This document shows, piece by piece, positions 18,751 through 25,969 of a stretch of DNA of 64,000 nt; positions within the stretch are counted from its first letter, which is position 1; every line of letters begins with the position of its first letter. Source of the DNA: an uncultured Alistipes sp. (GTDB lineage: Bacteria; Bacteroidota; Bacteroidia; Bacteroidales; Rikenellaceae); assembly GCA_910577475.1 (NCBI GenBank), contig CAJTLJ010000001.1:62001-126000 (forward strand). The letters are read 5' to 3'. The notes beneath the pieces are model-generated. The model was not told the DNA's origin. It ran no database searches and saw only the letters and a list, made by a program, of their open reading frames with translations. The position numbers and the translations under genes were made by a program.

Positions 18751-19362
18751 ATGAAAAGAATCGCATGGATAACCGCCCTGCTCTGCTGCATGACCGCAGA
18801 GGCCGGGGCACAGGATTGGAAAGGCCTGCTGCGCGGGCTCTTCGGCTCGTCGGACAAGCAAACCGAACAGCCCGCACCCGAACCGGCTCCGAAGCACCTC
18901 ACGGCGCAGCAGCTCGTCGGCACGTGGGTCTATGCCGGGGCCGTCATCCGCTACACGGGCGAGGATCTGCTGGCCTCGATGGCCGTCGGCGTGCTGGAGG
19001 GCCAGATCGAGGAGTACTGCGCCAAGGCGGGCGTCGTCGCCGGACGCGACCGGGTCACGCTGGACCGCAGGGGCGGAGCGCTCGTCCGGATCGACAAGCA
19101 CGAAGCGAAGGGGAGCTACCGCTACGACCCCGCCACGGGCTCGATCTGCGTCGAGATCGACATCCGCGGCAAGCGGGGCACCCTGACCGGCACGACCGAG
19201 TACGAGAACGGCACGCTGACCCTGCTCTTCGACGCCCGCGAAGCGCTCGACGCCATGATGGCGGCGGCCCCCGGGCTGGCCCAGAACGAGAAGATCAAGA
19301 TGGCCTCGGCCCTGATCGACCAGTACCCGGGGCTGAAGATCGGCGCCAAAGCGACCCGGTAA
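18751..19362 (+). CDS. Exported DUF4923-type protein
   Basis: 203 residues with a signal peptide (1-20, cut after AEAGA). A short acidic, proline-rich spacer is followed by a lipocalin-like domain (LVGTWVYAGAVIRYTGEDLL, GSYRYDPATGSICVEIDI, GTLTGTTEYENGTLTLLFD). This matches what I know of DUF4923, a Bacteroidota family of unknown function. It lies 14 bp after nadE and ends at a strong terminator, so it closes the operon. No function can be proposed beyond a periplasmic location. Confidence 0.75.
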   Translation: MKRIAWITALLCCMTAEAGAQDWKGLLRGLFGSSDKQTEQPAPEPAPKHLTAQQLVGTWVYAGAVIRYTGEDLLASMAVGVLEGQIEEYCAKAGVVAGRDRVTLDRRGGALVRIDKHEAKGSYRYDPATGSICVEIDIRGKRGTLTGTTEYENGTLTLLFDAREALDAMMAAAPGLAQNEKIKMASALIDQYPGLKIGAKATR

Positions 19363-19380
19363 GCGGAATAGCCAATAAGA

Positions 19381-19417
19381 AATGAGCAATCGGAAAGGTT
19401 TCCGATTGCTCATTTTT
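19381..19417 (+). terminator. Terminator of the OPT-pepT-nadE operon
   Basis: A 16-bp perfect stem (19381-19396 with 19399-19414) is followed by a T-rich tail. Confidence 0.85.
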
Positions 19418-19456
19418 CATTGAAAATACCCCACAGGCTCGGGGTGACAGCTATGC

Positions 19457-19599
19457 TGTCATGTCGAGCGGAGGGCGAAGCCCGTAGTCGAAACATCTCG
19501 GCGCTGCGGAACATCCGCCGGTACGATTCGCACGGGTTCACGCGAATACGACCGTCGAGATTCCTCGACTATACGCCTTCGGCTTCGCTCGGAATGACA
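19457..19599. repeat. Intergenic palindromic repeat, unit A1
   Basis: A 143-bp imperfect inverted repeat bounded by TGTCA and TGACA. Inner arms carry GTCGAGCGGAG/GCTTCGCTCGG-type sequence, and the centre carries CGCACGGGTTCACGCG. It resembles unit A2 beside it and unit B2 at 46105-46218. No open frame in it looks coding. Dispersed elements of this style are frequent between Bacteroidales genes; mobility is not shown. Confidence 0.7.
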
Positions 19600-19605
19600 A
19601 AAAAA

Positions 19606-19735
19606 TGTCACCTTGAGCGAAGCACCGAAGGTGCGCAGTCGAAAGGTCTCGACTTAACATAACTTTCACGAATACGGTTCGCATGGATTCACGCGAATAC
19701 GATCATCGGGACTCCTCGGCAAGCTCGGGGTGACA
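19606..19735. repeat. Intergenic palindromic repeat, unit A2
   Basis: A 130-bp element in the same TGTCA...TGACA frame as A1, sharing the central GATTCACGCGAATACGA segment and the terminal CTCGGGGTGACA. With A1 and the terminator it fills the 411-bp gap 19363-19773; nothing else is visible there. Confidence 0.7.
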
Positions 19736-19773
19736 TTCGTGCGTGCGCGGCACCGGGATGACAGAGAAAAAAA

Positions 19774-20427
19774 TTACAGGAACAGAATTGCCAGCGTCAT
19801 GACCAGAAATCCGCCGCAGAATCCGGCCAGGATCTGGAGTCCGTTGTGGCAGCCCAGGTAGAGACGCGACGAGGCCAGCAGGCCGCTTCCGACGACGGCG
19901 ACCAGCAGCGGTCCCATCAGGTCGCCCACCCCGGCGATGCTCAACAGCGAGAAGAGCGCCACGACAGCCCCCATGCCCGTCAGGTGCAGGCTGATCTTCC
20001 AGCGCAGAGTCACCAGCAGGCAGAGGATTTCGCAGCCGGCGGCGGCCACCATGATCTTGCGCAGCAGGAAAGCCGAGGGGACTTTGACGAGCGTCAGGGC
20101 GCAGAGCAGATAGAAGAGCGCCCCCAGCGCCAGAGGCAGGTAGCGGTCCCGGCGCCGGTCGATCCTATAATCGGCGAGCCTGCCCAGCGCGCGGAGCACG
20201 ACGAGTGATAGAGCCGGCAGCACGAGCGTGAAGAGCACCACCACCCACACCAGATAGATCTTAACGCCGAGCGCATAGTGCGAGAAGACCGTGCGCGTAA
20301 AGAGCAGCACGAGCATCATGTAGAGCGGCACGAAGAAGGGGTGCAACAGCCACGACACGCCGTGAGCCCCCTGCCGGTAGGGGTCGCGTATCGGAAACGG
20401 ATTTCGGTTCGGAGCGCAGCTGTTCAT
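19774..20427 (-). CDS. PAP2-like integral membrane protein
   Basis: 217 residues with about six hydrophobic helices. Near the C-terminus ASSRLYLGCHNGLQILAG resembles the third PAP2 phosphatase motif (SRxYLGxHxxxDVxxG), and SLHLTGMGA resembles the second. The Asp of the third motif is replaced (LQ), and no clear first motif is seen, so phosphatase activity is doubtful. The start used is ATG 20427 (MNSCAPNRNP), 11 bp after the rpoN stop; longer frames read back through rpoN. It is likely co-transcribed with rpoN. Role unknown, perhaps lipid or polyprenyl-phosphate binding. Confidence 0.7.
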   Translation of the reverse strand: MNSCAPNRNPFPIRDPYRQGAHGVSWLLHPFFVPLYMMLVLLFTRTVFSHYALGVKIYLVWVVVLFTLVLPALSLVVLRALGRLADYRIDRRRDRYLPLALGALFYLLCALTLVKVPSAFLLRKIMVAAAGCEILCLLVTLRWKISLHLTGMGAVVALFSLLSIAGVGDLMGPLLVAVVGSGLLASSRLYLGCHNGLQILAGFCGGFLVMTLAILFL

Positions 20428-20438
20428 CGTCGGAATCG

Positions 20439-21857
20439 TCAGATCTGTTTGCGCAGGCGGGCGACGGGAATGCCCAGCATCTCGCGGTACTTGGCCACCG
20501 TGCGGCGGGCGATGCGGTACCCCCGGTCGTTGAGCATGTCCATCAGGGTCTCGTCGGTCAGCGGACGGCGCTTGTCCTCGTCGTCGATGCAGCGCTGCAG
20601 GAGGGTCTTGATCTCGTAGCTCGATACCTCCTCGCCGCTCTCGGTCTGCATCGCCTCCGAAAAGAGCGACTTGAGCAGGATGATACCGAAGTGGGTCTGC
20701 ACGTACTTGCTGTTCACCACCCGCGAGATGGTCGACACGTCGAGCCCCGTGCGGTCGGCGATATCCTTCAGGATCATCGGCCGCAGCTTGCTCTTGTCGC
20801 CGTCGCGGAAATACTCCCGCTGATAGTCCAGAATCTCCTGCATGGTGCGCATCAGCGTATCGTGGCGCTGCTTGATGGCCGAAATGAACCACTTGGCCGA
20901 GTCGATCTTGTTCTTCACGAACTGAATCGCCTCGCGGTCCTCCTGGCGGACCGTGCCGTCCGAGGCCACCATGCCGCGGATCATCTCCACGTAGCGGCGG
21001 TTCACCTTCACTTCGGGCACGTTGTAGGAGTTGAGCGACAGATCGAAACGTCCGTCGTGGTAGTCCAGCATGAAGTCGGGGATGATGTAGGGCGTGGCGT
21101 CGGTGCCCCCTTCGGAGTAGAGGTTGCCCGGCTTGGGCGAGAGGCGGCGTATCTCGGCGAGCGCCTCGCGGAAATCGTCCTCCGAAACCTGCAGGCGGAC
21201 GATCAGTTTCTCGTAGTGCTTCTTGACGAACTCCTCGAAATGCGACGTCAGGATCTTGCGGGCCAGCCGCCGGGTGCGGCTCGTCATGGGCAGCTGCTCC
21301 ATCTGCAGCAGCAGGCACTCGCGCAGGTTGCGGGCCCCGACACCGGCGGGCTCCAGCTCGTGGATGATCCGGAGCAGCCGCTCCAGCTCGTCGGGCGAGG
21401 TCTCGATGCCCACCGTAAAGGCGATGTCGTCCGCAATGGATACCAGATCGCGGCGCAGGTAGCCGTCCTCGTCGATCGATCCGACCAGATAGACCGCCAG
21501 CCGCAGCTCCCGCTCCGAAAGGCTGCGGTAGCCCAGCTGCTCCACCAGATACTCCTGCAGGGAGCGGCCGCCGGAGAGGTAGACCGGGCGCTGCTTGTCG
21601 TCTTTCGAGAAGTTGTTGATCCGGCTCTTGTAGGAGGGGGTATCGTCCTCCTTGAGATACTCCTCGACGGAGATGCGCTGGGGCTCCTCCGTCTCGTCCT
21701 GCTGGGGCTCCTCCTCCAGCACGATATTCTCTTCGATCTCCTGTTTGATGCGCTGCTCCAGCTGCACGGTAGGCAACTCCAGCAGCTTGATCATCTGGAT
21801 CTGCTGCGGGGAGAGCTTCTGCTGGAGCGAAAGCACCTGTTTCTGATTGATTGCCAT
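20439..21857 (-). CDS. rpoN: RNA polymerase sigma-54 factor
   Basis: 472 residues. All regions of sigma-54 are present: the Gln/Leu-rich N-terminal activator-interacting segment (LQQKLSPQQIQMIKLLELP), an acidic linker, the core-binding domain, the helix-turn-helix (GLDVSTISRVVNSKYVQT) and the RpoN box ARRTVAKYRE at about 450-459. It directs RNA polymerase to -24/-12 promoters and needs an AAA+ activator, none of which is in this window. A terminator separates it from asnS upstream. No strong TAnnTTTG element was found before it. Confidence 0.97.
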   Translation of the reverse strand: MAINQKQVLSLQQKLSPQQIQMIKLLELPTVQLEQRIKQEIEENIVLEEEPQQDETEEPQRISVEEYLKEDDTPSYKSRINNFSKDDKQRPVYLSGGRSLQEYLVEQLGYRSLSERELRLAVYLVGSIDEDGYLRRDLVSIADDIAFTVGIETSPDELERLLRIIHELEPAGVGARNLRECLLLQMEQLPMTSRTRRLARKILTSHFEEFVKKHYEKLIVRLQVSEDDFREALAEIRRLSPKPGNLYSEGGTDATPYIIPDFMLDYHDGRFDLSLNSYNVPEVKVNRRYVEMIRGMVASDGTVRQEDREAIQFVKNKIDSAKWFISAIKQRHDTLMRTMQEILDYQREYFRDGDKSKLRPMILKDIADRTGLDVSTISRVVNSKYVQTHFGIILLKSLFSEAMQTESGEEVSSYEIKTLLQRCIDDEDKRRPLTDETLMDMLNDRGYRIARRTVAKYREMLGIPVARLRKQI

Positions 21858-21908
21858 AAAGCTACACCATTCTAATCCAACATCGGAAATCGGAATCGTT
21901 CATTTATT

Positions 21909-21952
21909 CAAAACCGCCGCACGGTCGTGCCCGAAGCCCGGTCGTGCGGCGG
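21909..21952 (-). terminator. Terminator after asnS
   Basis: Inverted repeat with 10-bp perfect arms (21914-21923 and 21943-21952), followed on the minus strand by TTTTGAAT. It ends the asnS transcript before rpoN. Confidence 0.65.
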
Positions 21953-21999
21953 AAAGTCAGGTCGTTGCCGACAGCGGCGGAAATCTCCGTCGCCGGGGA

Positions 22000-23388
22000 T
22001 CAGAACTCCGCGTTTTTCGGAGTTCGCGGGAAGGGCTGTACATCGCGGATGTTGCCCAGTCCGGTTACGAACATCAGCAGACGGTCGAAACCCAGGCCGA
22101 AACCCGAATGGGGAGCCGATCCCCACTTGCGGGTGTCGAGATACCACCAGATATCCTTCTCGTTCATGCCGAGCTCCCGCACTCTCGCACAAAGTTTGCC
22201 ATAATCGTTCTCGCGCTCCGAACCGCCGATAATCTCGCCTATTTTGGGGAAAAGCACGTCCATGGCGCGCACGGTCCTGCCGTCCTCGTTCTGCTTCATG
22301 TAGAAAGCCTTGATCGCCTTGGGATAGTTGATGAGGATGACCGGGCGCTTGAAGTGCTCCTCCACCAGATAGCGCTCGTGCTCCGACTGGAGATCGTCGC
22401 CCCACTCGCAGGGGAACTCGAACTTGCGGCCCGAAGCCTTCAGTATCTCGATGCCTTCGGTATAGTCCAGACGCTTGAAATCGTTGGCGACCACGAAGTT
22501 CAGACGGTCCAGCAGCTCCGGATCCCACATCTTGTTCATGAACTCCAGATCCTCGCGGCAGTGCTCCAGCGCATAGCGGATGAGGTATTTGAGGAAATCC
22601 TCGGCCAGCTCCATGTTGTCCTCCAATTCGTAGAAGGCGGCTTCGGGCTCGATCATCCAGAACTCCGAAGCGTGGCGTACGGTGTTGGAGTTCTCGGCGC
22701 GGAATGTGGGGCCGAAGGTGTAGATGCGGCCCAGCGACAGGGCGCCCAGCTCGCCCTCGAGCTGGCCCGACACGGTCAGGTTGCAGGGCTTGCCGAAGAA
22801 GTCCTGCGTGAAGTCCACCTTGCCCTCCTCGTTGCGGGGCACGTTGTTCAGATCCATCGTCGTGACGCTGAACATGGCACCGGCACCTTCGCAGTCCGAC
22901 CCCGTGATGATGGGGGTGTGGAAGTAGTAGAAGCCGTGGGTGTGGAAATATTCGTGGATGGCGAAAGCCATGGCGTGACGGATGCGCAGCACGGCCCCGA
23001 AGGTGTTGGTGCGGGGGCGCAGATAGGCGATCTCGCGCAGGAACTCCAGCGAGTGACCCTTCTTCTGCAGGGGATAGGTCTCGGGATCGGCCGTACCGTA
23101 GATCTCGATCTTCTCGGCCTGCACCTCGACCCCCTGGCCCGAACCGGGCGAGGCGACGAGCCTGCCGTCGACCCGCAGGCAGGCGCCCGTCGTGATCTGC
23201 CGGAGCTGTTCGTCGCCGAATTTCTGAAGGTCGACCACCACCTGCACGTTCTTCACGCACGAGCCGTCGTTCAGGGCGATGAAGGCCACGTTCTTGTTGC
23301 CGCGCTTGGTGCGGACCCAACCTTTTACCACCACGTCGCTGTCGACCTCGGCCGATGCCAGCAACTCTACAATCCGTCGTGTTTTCAT
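22000..23388 (-). CDS. asnS: Asparaginyl-tRNA synthetase
   Basis: 462 residues. It charges tRNA-Asn. The N-terminal OB-fold anticodon domain (VVVKGWVRTKRG...) is followed by the class II core: motif 2 FGPTFRAENSNTVRHASEF and motif 3 GFGLGFDRLLMF with LGNIRDVQPFPRTP. The start used is ATG 23388 (MKTRRIVELL), consistent with a promoter at 23454-23484. Having a true AsnRS means Asn-tRNA need not be made by transamidation. It has its own transcript, diverging from the GH2-like gene. Confidence 0.97.
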   Translation of the reverse strand: MKTRRIVELLASAEVDSDVVVKGWVRTKRGNKNVAFIALNDGSCVKNVQVVVDLQKFGDEQLRQITTGACLRVDGRLVASPGSGQGVEVQAEKIEIYGTADPETYPLQKKGHSLEFLREIAYLRPRTNTFGAVLRIRHAMAFAIHEYFHTHGFYYFHTPIITGSDCEGAGAMFSVTTMDLNNVPRNEEGKVDFTQDFFGKPCNLTVSGQLEGELGALSLGRIYTFGPTFRAENSNTVRHASEFWMIEPEAAFYELEDNMELAEDFLKYLIRYALEHCREDLEFMNKMWDPELLDRLNFVVANDFKRLDYTEGIEILKASGRKFEFPCEWGDDLQSEHERYLVEEHFKRPVILINYPKAIKAFYMKQNEDGRTVRAMDVLFPKIGEIIGGSERENDYGKLCARVRELGMNEKDIWWYLDTRKWGSAPHSGFGLGFDRLLMFVTGLGNIRDVQPFPRTPKNAEF

Positions 23389-23453
23389 ATCGTTCGTTCT
23401 CTTTGGCTGTTTGGATGCGGAATCCCGTCCGGATTCCCCGTTATTCAAGTTTA

Positions 23454-23484
23454 CAAAGGTAGCCATAATTTGGGATTTGGCAAA
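23454..23484 (-). promoter_or_regulatory. Promoter of asnS (overlaps a divergent promoter)
   Basis: The minus strand has TTTG, 19 bp, TACCTTTG. It interlocks with the plus-strand promoter 23469-23499, which has the identical boxes and spacing. Confidence 0.8.
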
Positions 23485-23499
23485 AAAAAAGTACCTTTG
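23469..23499 (+). promoter_or_regulatory. Promoter of the GH2-like gene, rlmH and LuxR-type gene
   Basis: TTTG, 19 bp, TACCTTTG, 28 bp before the GH2-like ATG. The two divergent promoters share 16 bp, so polymerases would compete. Confidence 0.8.
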
Positions 23500-23527
23500 T
23501 CGGGAGATAAACCGATTTTTCCAGGTC

Positions 23528-24826
23528 ATGAAAACCCTGCTACTCCCTATGGTGCTGCTCCTGTTCGGACTTCCGGTCCGCGCGCAGGAGGCCCGCCTGT
23601 TCCGCTCCGAAGCCGTACCCTACGACAACCGGCACGACGCCGCGGTGAACGGCGACCGCACCCGCAGCTCGCAATACATCCCCTTCAAGCCCGAGGTCGA
23701 GGGGCTCGACGGCCCGACCATCTGGCTGGGACAGACGCTCGAAATCCCCTTCGTGTGGACCGACGGTCTGACGATGCTCCACCTCGAAAACGTCGGCCAG
23801 GCCTACTCCGTGTGGGTCAACGACAGGCAGGTGACGGCCTCCGCAGACGGGTTCACCCCCATGGAGTACGACCTGACCCCCTATATCCGGCAGGGCGAAA
23901 ACCGGTTCCGGATCGGGCTGCACCGCTCCCGGGCCGAGGAGTTGCAGCAGGGGCTGCGCCTGCAGGGCGAACGGCTCTCGGGGAGCTATCTTTTCAGCCA
24001 GCAGCGGCGTTCGATCGCCGACTACCGCATTGCGCTGGTCCCCGACTCGCTGAGGAGGTTCGGAGTGCTGAAACTCGAAATCATCGCCCGCAACGGCTAC
24101 AACTACGAGGAGCCGGTCAACGTGGCCTACGACATCTACTCGCCCGAGGGCAAGCTGCTCGACTTCTCGGACCGGCCGGTCACCATCGCGGGCCGCTCGC
24201 AGGACACGCTCCGCTTCTCCCCCTTCATCTACCACACCAACGGGCACGAATGGGGCGACGGCCGGGCCCCGCTCTACCGGGTGATGCTCTTCACGAAGCG
24301 CGACGGCAAGATGTGGGAATACATGCCCCTGCAGATCGGATTCAGCGACATGCAGTATCGCGACGGCCGGTGGTACCGCTTCGGCAAGCCCTATGCGCTG
24401 AAACCCGCGGCCTGCGATGCCGGAGCCGACCGCGAAGCGACGAAGGCGGCGATGACCGCCCTCCGCAAGCAGGGATACAACACGCTGAAGCCCTCCTTCC
24501 CGCAGCCCCACTGGTACTACGACCTGGCCGACGAACTGGGGCTCTACGTCATCGACTGCGCCGCCATCAGCGCCCCCGACCGGCGTTCGGACCGCAAGAG
24601 GGGCGGCACCCCCGCCAACGACCCGCAGCTGGCGGACGAGTTCGTCCGCCGCGTGCAGAACATGTACTACCGTTCGCGCAACCACACCTCGGTGATCGCC
24701 TTTTCGCTGGGCAACCCCTCGGGCAACGGCTACGCGATGTACAAGGCCTACGAGTGGCTGAAATCGGCGGAGCGAGAGCGACCGGTGTTCTACGACGATG
24801 CCGACGGCGAATGGAACTGCGACTGA
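23528..24826 (+). CDS. GH2-like exported protein, truncated and without catalytic glutamates
   Basis: 432 residues with a signal peptide (1-19). It resembles the first part of family 2 glycosidases: a jelly-roll sugar-binding domain (about 20-160; VWVNDRQV, YDLTPYIRQGEN), an immunoglobulin-like domain, and the start of the TIM barrel (LRKQGYNTLKPSFPQPHWYYDLADELGLYVID). Where GH2 enzymes have SLGNE, here FSLGNPSGNG (about 392-401) has Pro in place of the acid/base Glu, and the protein stops about 35 residues later, before the nucleophile. It is therefore probably a binding or structural protein. A premature stop in a longer gene is excluded because rlmH begins 2 bp later. Confidence 0.75.
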   Translation: MKTLLLPMVLLLFGLPVRAQEARLFRSEAVPYDNRHDAAVNGDRTRSSQYIPFKPEVEGLDGPTIWLGQTLEIPFVWTDGLTMLHLENVGQAYSVWVNDRQVTASADGFTPMEYDLTPYIRQGENRFRIGLHRSRAEELQQGLRLQGERLSGSYLFSQQRRSIADYRIALVPDSLRRFGVLKLEIIARNGYNYEEPVNVAYDIYSPEGKLLDFSDRPVTIAGRSQDTLRFSPFIYHTNGHEWGDGRAPLYRVMLFTKRDGKMWEYMPLQIGFSDMQYRDGRWYRFGKPYALKPAACDAGADREATKAAMTALRKQGYNTLKPSFPQPHWYYDLADELGLYVIDCAAISAPDRRSDRKRGGTPANDPQLADEFVRRVQNMYYRSRNHTSVIAFSLGNPSGNGYAMYKAYEWLKSAERERPVFYDDADGEWNCD

Positions 24827-24828
24827 AG

Positions 24829-25302
24829 ATGAACATCGAACTGATCGTAATCGGAAAGACCGACTCGAAGGAGGTGACCGCCCTGGTGGAGATGTACGCC
24901 CGGCGGGTGAATTTCTACTGCAAGTTCGCCATCACGGCCCTGCCCGACATCCGGAACACGAAGAACCTGTCCGTCAAGCAGCAGCGCACGGCCGAAGGGG
25001 AGATGCTGCTCAGGCAGTTCGCCGAGGGCGACTACGTGGTGCTGCTCGACGAACGGGGCGAGGAGATGCGCTCGGTGGAGTTCGCCTGCTGGCTTCAGAA
25101 ACGCATGAACGGCGGAACGCGGCGGCTGGTGCTGGTCATCGGGGGCCCCTACGGCTTCTCGGAGGCGGTCTATGCCCGGGCGAACGCCAAACTCTCCCTC
25201 TCGCGCATGACCTTCTCGCACCAGATCGTGCGGGCGCTCTTCGCCGAACAGATCTACCGGGCCTTCACCATCCTCCACAACGAACCCTATCATCACGAAT
25301 AA
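24829..25302 (+). CDS. rlmH: 23S rRNA (pseudouridine1915-N3)-methyltransferase
   Basis: 157 residues, the normal RlmH length. This SPOUT-class enzyme methylates pseudouridine 1915 in helix 69 of 23S rRNA. The knotted SAM-binding site is clear: VLLDERGE, LVIGGPYGF, and the C-terminal LSRMTFSHQIVRALFAEQIYRA ending YHHE. The start lies 2 bp after the GH2-like gene and the stop 1 bp before the LuxR-type gene, so the three are one transcript. Longer frames into the upstream gene are ignored. Confidence 0.97.
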   Translation: MNIELIVIGKTDSKEVTALVEMYARRVNFYCKFAITALPDIRNTKNLSVKQQRTAEGEMLLRQFAEGDYVVLLDERGEEMRSVEFACWLQKRMNGGTRRLVLVIGGPYGFSEAVYARANAKLSLSRMTFSHQIVRALFAEQIYRAFTILHNEPYHHE

Positions 25303-25303
25303 G

Positions 25304-25897
25304 ATGCGCACCCCACCCCGAATAGCGGTCCTGAGCCGCAACGGCCTGACGGGCATCGGACTCAAGAGCCTGCTGGAGAAGATCATCCCTGCGGCCGAGG
25401 TGGATCTGTTCGATGGTTTCGAGGCCTTCGCCGCTGCCGATCCCGACCGCTATTTCCACTGCTTCGCGGCGGCCGACACGGTCATCGGGCACAACCTTTT
25501 CTTCCGCGAACGGCTCCACAAGACCATTCTGCTGACCGACGGCACGCCCCAGCCCGCCCTGAGCGGATTCCACGGGCTGAACGTCCGCCAGTCGGAGGAG
25601 GGGATCGTGCGCGACATCCTGCGGCTGCACCAGCACGCCCACCGCGAGGGATATCGCGGAGCCGCCGAACCGGAGGCTTCCCCCGCGTCCGAACCCCTCT
25701 CGCCGCGCGAGATCGAGGTGCTGCGGCTGGTGGTGCAGGGGCTGCTGAACAAGCAGATCGCCGACCGGCTGCGAATCGCCCTCACGACGGTGATCTCCCA
25801 CCGCCGCAACATCATGCAGAAACTCGGGCTGCGCTCGGTGTCGGCCCTGACGATCTACGCCGTCACGAAGGGATACGTCGACGCCAACCGGATCTGA
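25304..25897 (+). CDS. LuxR-type DNA-binding regulator with degenerate receiver-like N-terminus
   Basis: 197 residues. The C-terminal LuxR/FixJ helix-turn-helix is clear (about 128-190; LSPREIEVLRLVVQGLLNKQIADRL then TVISHRRNIMQKLGL). The N-terminal 110 residues look like a response-regulator fold (RIAVLSRNGLTGIGLKSLL) but no phospho-acceptor Asp is seen at the end of the third strand, and no histidine kinase is nearby. It may act without phosphorylation. It is followed by a TonB receptor 72 bp downstream, a plausible target. Confidence 0.87.
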   Translation: MRTPPRIAVLSRNGLTGIGLKSLLEKIIPAAEVDLFDGFEAFAAADPDRYFHCFAAADTVIGHNLFFRERLHKTILLTDGTPQPALSGFHGLNVRQSEEGIVRDILRLHQHAHREGYRGAAEPEASPASEPLSPREIEVLRLVVQGLLNKQIADRLRIALTTVISHRRNIMQKLGLRSVSALTIYAVTKGYVDANRI

Positions 25898-25969
25898 CCC
25901 CCGCTCCTCACAAATGAGGATTGCGCGGACGGAACTTTTGTCGTTACTTTGCAGCAAATTTTCCCGCCG

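Noticed and set aside
23279..23527. N-terminal extension of the GH2-like gene back to 23279
   Set aside because: The extension overlaps the asnS coding region and the divergent promoters; the ATG at 23528 gives a proper signal peptide.
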